Source: Actinomycetospora sp. NBRC 106378 (GTDB lineage Bacteria; Actinomycetota; Actinomycetes; Mycobacteriales; Pseudonocardiaceae). Taken from it: DNA of 64,000 nucleotides. The first letter of the stretch is position 1, and every line of letters begins with the position of its first letter. A program made the position numbers and the translations under genes. This document shows positions 41,352-48,848 of this stretch, piece after piece. The DNA lies in contig NZ_BSTT01000009.1 in assembly GCF_030269685.1 (NCBI RefSeq), positions 62,001 to 126,000 of the forward strand, read 5' to 3'. The notes beneath the pieces were generated by a model. It was not told the DNA's origin. It ran no database searches and saw nothing but the letters and a program-made list of their open reading frames with translations.

Positions 41352-42708
41352 GGCGGGCCGCCCGCAACGCCGAGCGCCGCACCTTCCCCGCGTCGTCACG
41401 TAGCGGCCCGTCGACGACCTCCACGCCGGCCGGCACCGCCCGGACCGGCAGGTCCGCGGCGGCCACCACCTCGTCGGGATCGGCGTCGGCGTCCAGGTCG
41501 AGCAGGGCGTGCACGCCGCCGTGGAGCTCGAACACGGCGGCCGAGCGGACGGCCGGGTGCCGTTCCAGGGCGGCCTCGACCCGGGCGGGGTACACGTCGT
41601 GCCCGTCGACGCGGATCACGTCGTCCGCGCGGTCGACGAGGTAGAGGCGCCCCTCGGGGTCGAGCCACCCGAGGTCACCGAGCGCGTCCCACCCGTCCCA
41701 GCCGGGGAGCCGGCGCGCGGAGGCCCCGACGTAGCGGTAGCGGGGCCCGCCGGTCCGGGTCATGACCACCTCGCCGACCTCCCCGGCCGGGAGCTCCCCG
41801 CCGTCGCGACCGACGATCCGGAACGACGACCCGCCGACCGGGCGCCCCACCGAGCCCGGCGCCGCGAGCCACTCGTCGCCCCGGATCATCGTGATCCCGG
41901 CCGACTCCGAGCTCGCGTACACCTCGACGACCCGCTCCGGTCCGATCCGGTCGAGCCACCAGCGCTTGACCTCCGGCGGGCACGGCGCCCCCAGGTGCAC
42001 GAGGTGACGTAGCGAGGAGAGGTCGGCGGACCCGACGTCGGGATGGCGGGCCAGGCGGTGGAGCATCGTCGGGACGAGCAGCGCCCAGGTCACGCCGAAG
42101 CGCGGGACCGCGTCGAGCACGGCCCCGGGCTCGAAGCGGTCGAGCAGGACGAGGGTGTGGCCCGTCATGAGCCCGCGCAGCGCGTAGGTGAACGGCGCGG
42201 AGTGGTGCAGCGGCCCGCTGACCAGCTGGACCTGCTCGCGCGGCAGGTAGGGGGCCACGTCGGCGTCGGGGTCGACCGTCGCGGGCCCGGTGGACACGAC
42301 CACCTTCGGGGCCCCGGTACTGCCGCCGGAGGTGGTCGCCTTCCACGACGACGCCGGCTCGCGGTCGGGCACCCGACCCGACGTCGGGTGGGGGAGGGTC
42401 CCGACGACGAGCGCGGGAGCGGCGACGTCGAGCACCGCGTCGTGCTCCGGGGGCAGCGGCAGTGGGGTCGCGCCGAGGCGCCACGCCGCGGCGCACCCCA
42501 CGACGAGGTCGGCGGTGTTGCCGAGGGCCAGGCCGACGAGGTCCTCGCGCGCCACGTCGTCGGACCAGGCGGCGGCCACGGCGGCGGACCGCTCCGCCAC
42601 CTCGCGACGGGAGAGCGTGGTCCCTCCCGCGACGTCGTGGACGGCCGGGCGGTCGGGGTCGCGGTCGGCGAGCAGGTCGAGGGCGGCACCGATCGGTTGG
42701 ACCGTCAC
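41314..42708 (-). CDS. AMP-dependent acyl-CoA synthetase-like protein
   Basis: A 464-residue ANL-superfamily enzyme. TTSGGSTGAPKVV is the phosphate loop, VYASSESAG the A5-type motif, YLVDRADDVIRVDGHDVYP the A8 hinge, and DAGKVRRSAL holds the C-terminal lysine. It would activate a carboxylic acid as acyl-adenylate, then CoA thioester or transfer to a carrier. Substrate unknown. The first 25 residues align poorly; GTG 42708 is chosen, ATG 42753 is also possible. The 3' end overlaps the end of the convergent glycan gene by 38 bases. Confidence 0.8.
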   Translation of the reverse strand: MTVQPIGAALDLLADRDPDRPAVHDVAGGTTLSRREVAERSAAVAAAWSDDVAREDLVGLALGNTADLVVGCAAAWRLGATPLPLPPEHDAVLDVAAPALVVGTLPHPTSGRVPDREPASSWKATTSGGSTGAPKVVVSTGPATVDPDADVAPYLPREQVQLVSGPLHHSAPFTYALRGLMTGHTLVLLDRFEPGAVLDAVPRFGVTWALLVPTMLHRLARHPDVGSADLSSLRHLVHLGAPCPPEVKRWWLDRIGPERVVEVYASSESAGITMIRGDEWLAAPGSVGRPVGGSSFRIVGRDGGELPAGEVGEVVMTRTGGPRYRYVGASARRLPGWDGWDALGDLGWLDPEGRLYLVDRADDVIRVDGHDVYPARVEAALERHPAVRSAAVFELHGGVHALLDLDADADPDEVVAAADLPVRAVPAGVEVVDGPLRDDAGKVRRSALRAARLTGGGGSGRRDG

Positions 42709-42869
42709 GCCGGATCCACTACCCCGTTCGCCGTCCGCTTCGTGTCGTGACATCCCGTTGTGCGCCGACCATGACACAGCCTTGACCTCCTGTTCACGAC
42801 CTCCGTACCGCCGAACGGGCACCGACTGTTCGTATGCCTACGCACGATCCCGCCGTCCGAGAGGTGACC

Positions 42870-43733
42870 ATGCCCATCCCCATCAGCGAGGCCGTCGAGG
42901 AACAGACCGAGGCCGCCGCGACGAAACTGCGCGCGTCGCGCTCGCCCGCCTCCTACCTCGTGAGCGCCGCGCTCGCCGGGGCCTACATCGGCGTGGCGGT
43001 CGCCCTGATGCTGGCCGCCGCCGGACCCCTCAACGCCGCGAACAGCCCGTTCACCAAGCTCGTGCAGGGCCTGGTCTTCGGGATCGCGCTGACCTTGGTG
43101 GTCTTCGCCGGCGGCGAGCTGACCACCGGGAACATGATGACGATGGTCCTCGGCCTGTTCGGTCGGGCGCGACGCGTCGGGGTGGGCGCGGCGGTCGCGG
43201 TGATCCTCTTCTCGTTCGTCGGCAACCTCGTGGGCGGGCTGCTGTTCTCCCTGCTCGTCGAGGCCTCGGGCGTGCTGAGGATCGCGAACCCGGGGCAGCC
43301 GCCGGCCGCGCTGAACTTCCTCACCTCGACGTTCCGGTCCAAGGAGACCGAGACGGTCGCGACGATGTTCTTCCGCGGCGTGCTCTGCAACTTCCTGGTC
43401 TGCCTCGGGGTGTGGATGGCCGCGCGCACGCGATCGGACGGCGCGAAGCTCGTCGTGCTGTTCTGGGCACTCCTCGCCTTCATCACCACGGGCTTCGACC
43501 ACGTCGTCGCCAACATGACGATCTTCGGGCTCGGCCTGTTCAGCGGCCTGCCCGAGGCGACCGTGGGGCACTTCGCCTGGAACATGCTCTGGGTCGGGCT
43601 CGGCAACCTCGTCGGCGGCGGCCTGCTCGTCGGCGCGGCCTACGGGTTCGTCGCGCGCAGCGAGGCCCCGGGTCGCGACGACGACGTCCCCGACTCGGCG
43701 GTGCCGCGCGAGCGCGAGGTGGCGCAGGCGTAG
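42870..43733 (+). CDS. formate/nitrite transporter family channel
   Basis: A 287-residue FNT pentamer subunit with six helices. Seen: SAALAGAYIGVAVALMLAAAG, VFAGGELTTGNMMTMVLG (slit region), FFRGVLCNFLVCLGVWMAAR (helix with the N-x-x-V/L pore segment) and GFDHVVANMTIFGLGLF (central His of the pore). It conducts formate, nitrite or hydrosulfide. With narK and nirBD elsewhere in the window nitrite is a fair guess, as for NirC. GAGG five bases before ATG 42870 supports that start; ATG 42834 is alternative. Followed by a strong terminator. Confidence 0.87.
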   Translation: MPIPISEAVEEQTEAAATKLRASRSPASYLVSAALAGAYIGVAVALMLAAAGPLNAANSPFTKLVQGLVFGIALTLVVFAGGELTTGNMMTMVLGLFGRARRVGVGAAVAVILFSFVGNLVGGLLFSLLVEASGVLRIANPGQPPAALNFLTSTFRSKETETVATMFFRGVLCNFLVCLGVWMAARTRSDGAKLVVLFWALLAFITTGFDHVVANMTIFGLGLFSGLPEATVGHFAWNMLWVGLGNLVGGGLLVGAAYGFVARSEAPGRDDDVPDSAVPREREVAQA

Positions 43734-43754
43734 GTGCCGCCCCGCTGCTCCCGG

Positions 43755-43802
43755 ACGAACGGGCCGTTCGTCACGATCTTCCGCGACGAACGGCCCGTTC
43801 GT
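43755..43802. terminator. bidirectional terminator after the FNT channel gene
   Basis: ACGAACGGGCCGTTCGT (43755-43771) and its perfect complement (43786-43802) form a 17-base stem with a 14-base loop. Each arm is itself nearly palindromic, so each can also fold alone. It lies between convergent genes. Confidence 0.85.
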
Positions 43803-43816
43803 GCTCTCCGGAGGCG

Positions 43817-44869
43817 CTACGCCGCGAAGCTGTACCGGCTGCCCACCGCGCCCGGCACGAACGCGTCGCCGAGGGCCTGGGCCAGTCGCATCTGCGCCCG
43901 CCAGCCGGTGCAGTGCGCGGGGACGACCACGTCCGGGGCGAGGTCGACGAGCGCGGCCACGGTGGGCTCGATGATCGGCTCGAACCCGGGCCCGGTGAGG
44001 TGCAGGCCGCCGAGGAGGGCGTGCAGCCGGTCGTGACCGGTGAGGCGGAGCGCGTGGCGCGCGATGTTCACCGACCCGGCGTGCCCGCAGCCGGTCAGCA
44101 CGACGAGCCCCCGGCCGCGGACGTCGACGACGAGCGCCTGGTCGTCGACGATCCACGGGTCGGGGGTCCAGGCCCCGTCCACCCGGGCCTCGTGGAAGGG
44201 CATTCCCTGCTCGAACTCGGTCGTCCGGTCGACCTCGCCCGTGATCAGCACGCTGCCACCGAGCAGGAACGACGGCTCGCGGCGCTCGATCAGCTCGATG
44301 CCGTCCCCGACGAGCGCGGCGCGATCGAGCCGCGGCATCACGAAGGGCGCCCCGCCCGGAGGCGTGAGGCGCCGCTCCGTGAAGGCCACCGGGTGCAGCA
44401 CGAGCGGGCTCGCGGCCCGGCCGAGCCACCGCTCCAGGCCCGGGAAGCCGCCGGTGTGGTCGGCGTGGCCGTGGGAGAGCACGACGGCGCCGACGTCGCC
44501 GGGGTCGACGTCGAGCCGGCGCCCGTTCACGGCCATGCCCTCCGGCGAGACGCCGGTGTCGAAGAGCAGCGTGTGGTCGTGCCCGTCCCGCGTCACCGTG
44601 ACGAGCGCCGAGAACCCGTGCTCCGCCACCAGCCCGGGCCGGGCGAGGCCGTCGACGTACTGGTCGGCCGGCTCTCCGGGGCCGGTGCCGAGCCGCGCCC
44701 GCGTCACTCCGGGTGCGTCGGCGAGGAGCGCGTCGAAGGAGTTGTCGACGAGGACGGTGATCGTCAGGGCGTCGACCGGTTCCAGATGGACCGGGTCGAC
44801 CGCCGTCCCGACGGCGGGTCGTGGCGCGGAGAACGCGACGGCGGCGGGATCGGGGGCCTCGGTGCACAC
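43817..44869 (-). CDS. metallo-beta-lactamase-fold hydrolase
   Basis: A 350-residue MBL protein. LSHGHADHTGG is the HxHxDH motif, GCGHAGSVNIARHAL provides the next His, and VVPAHCTGW the last. The pattern VLVDNSFD near the start and the long insert match the group annotated as 7,8-dihydropterin-6-methyl-4-aminobenzene phosphate synthase-like. True function uncertain. Its GTG start faces the carbonic anhydrase gene across a perfect inverted repeat. Confidence 0.82.
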   Translation of the reverse strand: MCTEAPDPAAVAFSAPRPAVGTAVDPVHLEPVDALTITVLVDNSFDALLADAPGVTRARLGTGPGEPADQYVDGLARPGLVAEHGFSALVTVTRDGHDHTLLFDTGVSPEGMAVNGRRLDVDPGDVGAVVLSHGHADHTGGFPGLERWLGRAASPLVLHPVAFTERRLTPPGGAPFVMPRLDRAALVGDGIELIERREPSFLLGGSVLITGEVDRTTEFEQGMPFHEARVDGAWTPDPWIVDDQALVVDVRGRGLVVLTGCGHAGSVNIARHALRLTGHDRLHALLGGLHLTGPGFEPIIEPTVAALVDLAPDVVVPAHCTGWRAQMRLAQALGDAFVPGAVGSRYSFAA

Positions 44870-44929
44870 GGCGTCGATCCTGGCCCTCCAGGAGGTCGAC
44901 CGTCATCTGTGGCCTGCGCATGCTTCACT

Positions 44930-44949
44930 AGTGATGTAGGTACATCACT
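44930..44949. promoter_or_regulatory. perfect 20-bp operator upstream of the carbonic anhydrase gene
   Basis: AGTGATGTA, GG, TACATCACT is a perfect nine-base inverted repeat with a two-base spacer, ending one base before the ribosome site GGAGGAG (44950-44956). TCACTAGTGA (44925-44934) overlaps its left arm. A repressor here would cover the start region of the anhydrase-MarR operon. The MarR protein encoded next is the likely binder. Confidence 0.75.
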
Positions 44950-44962
44950 GGAGGAGACGGCT

Positions 44963-45487
44963 GTGGCCTCGTTCGACGTGCTGCTCGACCGGAACGCCCG
45001 CTTCGCCGCGGGCGACGCGTACTGCGACGTCCCGATCTACCCGGCGGGGAACGTCATCGTCGTGACCTGCCTCGACCCGCGTACCGATCCGGCCGCGTTC
45101 CTGGGGCTCGGGCCGGGCGAGGGGGCGGTGATCCGGAACGCCGGCGGGCGGGTCACACCGACGGTGCTCGCCGACCTCGCCTTCGTCACCTACCTCTCGG
45201 AGCGGAAGCTCCGGCCGGAGGGCCCGCTCTTCGAGATCGCCGTCGTCCACCACACGCAGTGCGGCACCCACGTCCTCGCGGACGACGCGTTCCGGCAGGC
45301 GTTCGCGGCGGCGGTCGGCGAGGACGTGGCCGCTTCGGTCGGCGGAGCCGTCACCGACCCCGCGAGCACGGTGCGCCACGACGTCGACCTGTTGCGCGCG
45401 TCGGGCCTGGTGTCCGCGCGGGGCGCCGTGTCGGGGCACGTCTATGACCTCGACACGGGAACGGTCACCACCGTTGTCCCCGCTTGA
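44963..45487 (+). CDS. beta-class carbonic anhydrase
   Basis: A 174-residue enzyme. VTCLDPRTDP carries the zinc Cys with the Asp-Arg dyad, VIRNAGGRVTP is the conserved loop, and VVHHTQCGTH gives the HxxC zinc ligands. It interconverts CO2 and bicarbonate. Members like this one (about 170 aa) often sit with MarR genes, as here. GGAGGAG stands six bases before the GTG. A probable fragment of a second copy lies at 47271-47330. Confidence 0.88.
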   Translation: MASFDVLLDRNARFAAGDAYCDVPIYPAGNVIVVTCLDPRTDPAAFLGLGPGEGAVIRNAGGRVTPTVLADLAFVTYLSERKLRPEGPLFEIAVVHHTQCGTHVLADDAFRQAFAAAVGEDVAASVGGAVTDPASTVRHDVDLLRASGLVSARGAVSGHVYDLDTGTVTTVVPA

Positions 45488-45506
45488 GCGATCCGCGGCC
45501 GAGGCG

Positions 45507-45935
45507 ATGGCCCGAGACCTCGTCACCGGGTGCGTGGGGCTCCGCATCGACCGCCTGCACCGCGCCGTGGCCCGGATCTACGAGGGCGCCCTGGCCCGGG
45601 TGGGGTTGTCCCTCGCGCAGACCGAGATCCTGGGGACGCTCGTCGCGCACGGCGGGCCGCTCCCGCCCTCGGGCATCGCCGCCGCACTGACCATGGAGCG
45701 ATCCACGGTCAGTCGGACACTGGCCGGCATGGCGACGGCGGGCTGGGTCGAGGCCGTCGAGGTCACGCCTACCGGGCGGACCCGTCTCGTCGAGGTCACC
45801 CCGCTCGGGACCCAGATGCTCGCCTCGGCGCGGGGAGTGTGGGAGAGCGCGCAGGCCGGGGTGGACCTCGGGCCCGATGCCGTCGACACGCTGGACCGGT
45901 GGTTGGCGGCCGTGGCGGATCTGAAGCCGCCGTGA
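45507..45935 (+). CDS. MarR-family regulator
   Basis: A 142-residue MarR protein: LSLAQTEILGTLVAHGGPLPPSGIAAALTMERSTVSRTLAGMATAGWVEAVEV is the winged helix. ATG 45507 gives a normal length; ATG 45444 is in frame and would overlap the anhydrase gene by 44 bases. It is probably in one operon with the anhydrase and represses it through the repeat at 44930-44949. Confidence 0.8.
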   Translation: MARDLVTGCVGLRIDRLHRAVARIYEGALARVGLSLAQTEILGTLVAHGGPLPPSGIAAALTMERSTVSRTLAGMATAGWVEAVEVTPTGRTRLVEVTPLGTQMLASARGVWESAQAGVDLGPDAVDTLDRWLAAVADLKPP

Positions 45936-45990
45936 CACGTGTGGTCGCTCGGGAACGGCAGGGAGCCGTACCGGGCGACCGGGTGCCTCC

Positions 45991-46695
45991 TCAGGGGCGG
46001 GTGGTGACGATCAGTTCCGGCCCGTGTGTCACGGAGACGGTCCAGCGCTGATCCGGCTCGATCCACGGCGGGTCGACCAGCGTCCCCGTCGTCACGATCT
46101 CGCCGTCGGCGACGGGGATGGCGCCGGGGAGGTCGGCCAACGCGGCGAGCGCGTGCCGCGGGCCGCCGAGGGCGTTCGCACCCCGACCCGTCGTCGAGAA
46201 GCCGGGGCCGGAGAGGGCGACCTCGACGTCCGCCAACCCGTCCACCGGCAGCTGCGGGCCGAGGATCAGCATCGCGTGCAGCCCGAAGTCGGCGACCGCC
46301 TCTCTGGGGGAGAACCGCCACCCCTGGTGGTGACTGGCGACGATCTCCACGCCGAGCGCCGCCCACGCGATCTCCGGGTACCGCGAGACCCCGAGGACGA
46401 TCTCGGGCTCGAGGCGTGGCTCGGGGAGCGCGCCGAGGGAGAGGCTCCGGCAACGGGTGAGAGTGGTGTCGTAGACCGGCGCCCAGATCGGGCGGTCGAG
46501 CCCGTGCGCGTCCCATGCCCCGCGGTTGGTGAACCCGATCTTGCGCCCGACCCGGCGGTTCCCCCGCTCGGTGAGTCGGTGCTCGAGCTCCGCGGCGAGG
46601 ACGTAGGCCGCGTCGAGGTCCAGGTCGGGGTCCCGGGGGAGCCGGGCGCCCGTGTCCCGCGCGTCGAGCAGCCGGTCGACCCGCCGGTCCTCCAT
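45991..46695 (-). CDS. 2-keto-4-pentenoate hydratase / FAH-family protein
   Basis: A 234-residue protein of the MhpD/fumarylacetoacetase fold. VGRKIGFTNRGAWDAHGLDRPIWAPVYD is the N-terminal signature, PRLEPEIVLG carries metal-binding glutamates, EIVASHHQGWRF follows, and the C-terminal VADGEIVTTGTLVDPPWIEPDQ is typical. It would hydrate 2-oxo-4-pentenoate or decarboxylate an oxo-acid. No other aromatic meta-cleavage genes adjoin it. The upstream frame is disturbed (next entry). Confidence 0.8.
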   Translation of the reverse strand: MEDRRVDRLLDARDTGARLPRDPDLDLDAAYVLAAELEHRLTERGNRRVGRKIGFTNRGAWDAHGLDRPIWAPVYDTTLTRCRSLSLGALPEPRLEPEIVLGVSRYPEIAWAALGVEIVASHHQGWRFSPREAVADFGLHAMLILGPQLPVDGLADVEVALSGPGFSTTGRGANALGGPRHALAALADLPGAIPVADGEIVTTGTLVDPPWIEPDQRWTVSVTHGPELIVTTRP

Positions 46696-47206
46696 GACGA
46701 GTATCGATACACCCTCGGACGGGAACGGTCGGCGAGCCCCTCGGACGACCACCGAGGCCGACGCCGGGACGCGCCGGCGGCTCGGCAGCCACGACCTCGT
46801 TGAAGCCGCGCACTCGAGTCGCAGGCTCGTCGGTCGTGGCCTTGTCGGTCGTGGCCTCGTCGCTCCAGGCCCTGTCGCTCCAGGTGGCGTCGGCCCAGGC
46901 GTCGTCGTCCTCGTCGTCCGCGGCCAGGTGCGGCCGCAGGACCTCATCGCAGTGCACACGCAGCTCCTGCTCGACGGATGCCGGGTCGGTGGCCGCGGCG
47001 ATGGAGGTCAGGAACTCCTCGGCCTCCGCCATGTCCTGGGCGTCATGGCCGTCGGTGGCCAGCGAGGCCAGGCAGTCGAGCACCGCGCGCACGCCCGACC
47101 CGCCGACGGCGCCTGCGGCGACGGCGCGCGCGAGCAGCGGCAAGCCCGCGCTGGTGAGCGTCGACGCCAGCTCGGTACGAGGGTCGGAGAGCAGGTCCTG
47201 CGGCAC
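46696..47206 (-). other. uncharacterised coding-like stretch with unresolved 3' end
   Basis: A frame starting at GTG 47206 reads a plausible helical protein (DLLSDPRTELASTL, LPLLARAVAAGAVGG, VEQELRVHCDEVLRPHL) and then low-complexity repeats (AWSDEATTDKATTDEPA). It has no stop until 45578 and would run through the whole hydratase gene in another frame. Either a frameshift or lost stop, or a false frame. Direct repeats TACGAGGGTCGGA (about 47176) and TACGAGGGTCCGA (about 47221) flank its start. No family recognised. Confidence 0.35.
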
Positions 47207-47270
47207 GATTCGAACACTAGTACGAGGGTCCGACAGTCACGGCCGCTCGACACGGGACCGAACAGCCGCC

Positions 47271-47330
47271 TGCGCCACGACGTCGACCTGCTGCGCGACG
47301 ACCCTGGTGGAGCGAGCCCCCGTGAGGTGT
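47271..47330 (+). pseudogene. probable carbonic anhydrase fragment
   Basis: The plus strand reads LRHDVDLLRDD followed by ASPREVSGRAG. The intact anhydrase has VRHDVDLLRASG and ARGAVSGHVYD at the same place (about 45372-45445). The shared DNA CGCCACGACGTCGACCTG is identical in both. Only some 20 codons survive, with nothing similar upstream. A decayed or transposed copy of the gene end is inferred. Confidence 0.4.
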
Positions 47331-47402
47331 CGGGACGGGCGGGAACGACGAGGGCCGGGCCGCCCGCGGCGACCCGGCCCTCGTTCCCCCCGTGACCGGG
47401 AC

Positions 47403-47669
47403 TCAGCCGAGGCCGAGGCCCTCCTCGGCCTTCGTCACGCCGAGGTCCTCCTCGACGTCGTCGAGGCCGGTGGCCTCGCTGACGGCGTCCGAGGCGTCCG
47501 CGACCCCGGTGGCCTCCTCGACGTCGGAGACGGCGCCGCCGACCTCCTGGATGACCCCGTCCGGGGCCTCGTCCGCGAAGGCCACGCCGCCTCCGAGTCC
47601 CACGAGGGCGATCGAGACGGCGGCGGCCGCCGCGAGGCGGCCGAGGCGTGCGGTGAGCGTGTTCGACAT
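47403..47669 (-). CDS. small secreted acidic protein
   Basis: An 88-residue protein. Residues 1-32 are a signal peptide (RLGRLAAAAAVSIALVGLGG, cleavage near VAFADE). The mature part is acidic with repeated short motifs (EVGGAVSDVEEATGVADASD, then SEATGLDDVEEDLGV) and no cysteine. AAGGA eight bases upstream supports the ATG. Function unknown. Its promoter region is the AT-rich stretch at 47761-47837. Confidence 0.7.
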   Translation of the reverse strand: MSNTLTARLGRLAAAAAVSIALVGLGGGVAFADEAPDGVIQEVGGAVSDVEEATGVADASDAVSEATGLDDVEEDLGVTKAEEGLGLG

Positions 47670-47760
47670 CTGGGAGTCCTTCCGACTTGCCGCCCCCGAC
47701 GGCGGCGGGTCATGGGCTACGCGGAACGTGTCGTCCCGGCGCACGGCCGACCCTGACCGC

Positions 47761-47837
47761 CGCATATAGCGGCAATAAATACTCCCTTTGCCTTTACGTT
47801 AACCAGCTATGACGAATTGCATGTTTGAATCCACGCC
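47761..47837. promoter_or_regulatory. AT-rich island upstream of the secreted protein
   Basis: About 43 percent GC over 75 bases in a genome of roughly 70 percent or more. It contains AATAAATACT, TTTGCCTTTACGTTAACC and GAATTGCATGTTTGAATCC. On the minus strand GGTTAACG and GGGAGTAT resemble stress-sigma boxes only loosely. It is probably a promoter and nucleoid-protein site of the secreted protein gene; a remnant of transferred DNA is the alternative. Confidence 0.45.
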
Positions 47838-47857
47838 CCGTCACCGCTCGGACGCGC

Positions 47858-48760
47858 TCAGTAGTACCAGGGGAACGGCGACCAGTCGGGCTCGCGCTTC
47901 TCGAGGAACGACTCCTTGCCCTCCACGGCCTCGTCGGTCATGTAGGCCAGGCGCGTGGTCTCGCCGGCGAAGAGCTGCTGGCCGACCAGGCCGTCGTCGA
48001 TCAGGTTGAACGAGTACTTCAGCATCCGCTGGGCCTGCGGGGACTTGCCGAGGATCTCCCGCGCCCACTGCAGCGCCGTGGTCTCCAGCTCCGCGTGCGG
48101 CACGACCTCGTTCACCGCGCCCATGTGGTGCATCTGCTCGGCGGTGTAGGTCCGGCCGAGGAAGAAGATCTCGCGGGCGAACTTCTGCCCGACCTGCCGC
48201 GCGAGGTAGGCCGAGCCGTACCCGCCGTCGAAGGACCCGACGTCGGCGTCGGTCTGCTTGAACCGCGCGTGCTCCGCACTCGCGAGCGTCAGGTCCGAGA
48301 CCGCGTGCAGCGAGTGCCCGCCACCGGCCGCCCACCCGTTGACCACCGCGATGACGATCTTGGGCATGAACCGGATCAGGCGCTGGCACTCGAGGATGTG
48401 CAGCCGCCCCGCCCGGCCCGCCTCCTGCGGCGACACCGACGTCTCGCCCTCGGCGTACTGGTAGCCCGTGCGACCCCGGATGCGCTGGTCGCCGCCGGAG
48501 CAGAACGCGTGCCCGCCATCGCGCGGCGACGGGCCGTTGCCGGTGAGCAGCACGACACCGACGTCGGCGGACGTGCGCGCGTGCTCGAGGGCGGTCGCCA
48601 GCTCGTCGACGGTGTGCGGGCGGAACGCGTTGCGCACCTCGGGCCGGTCGAACGCGATGCGCACGCAGCCGAGGTCGACGGCACGGTGATAGGTGATGTC
48701 GGTGAAGTCGAAGCCCTCGACGGGGCGCCAGACCGAGCTGTCGAAGAGCGGTTCGTCCAC
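47858..48760 (-). CDS. menB: 1,4-dihydroxy-2-naphthoyl-CoA synthase
   Basis: A 300-residue crotonase-fold enzyme of menaquinone synthesis, cyclising o-succinylbenzoyl-CoA. MenB features: FTDITYHRA opening, IAFDRPEVRNAFRPHTVDEL, FCSGGDQRIRG (oxyanion loop), VNGWAAGGGHSLHAVSDLTLAS, FKQTDADVGSFDGGYGSAYLAR with the catalytic Asp region, FLGRTYTAEQ, and the ending EKREPDWSPFPWYY. TAGGGT eight bases before the GTG suggests a leaderless transcript. menE and menC lie 4-6 kb on. Confidence 0.92.
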   Translation of the reverse strand: MDEPLFDSSVWRPVEGFDFTDITYHRAVDLGCVRIAFDRPEVRNAFRPHTVDELATALEHARTSADVGVVLLTGNGPSPRDGGHAFCSGGDQRIRGRTGYQYAEGETSVSPQEAGRAGRLHILECQRLIRFMPKIVIAVVNGWAAGGGHSLHAVSDLTLASAEHARFKQTDADVGSFDGGYGSAYLARQVGQKFAREIFFLGRTYTAEQMHHMGAVNEVVPHAELETTALQWAREILGKSPQAQRMLKYSFNLIDDGLVGQQLFAGETTRLAYMTDEAVEGKESFLEKREPDWSPFPWYY

Positions 48761-48848
48761 GGGGAGGGACCCTAGGCGCCCGTCCGGCCCGCGGATGTGA
48801 CGGGCGGCAGACGCGGGAACCCGGCCGCCGTCCGCGACGACCTGACCC

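Noticed and set aside
47810..47835. GTTTGAATCC resembling a tRNA T-loop
   Set aside because: Flanking bases cannot form the T-stem, and no acceptor or anticodon arm is present.
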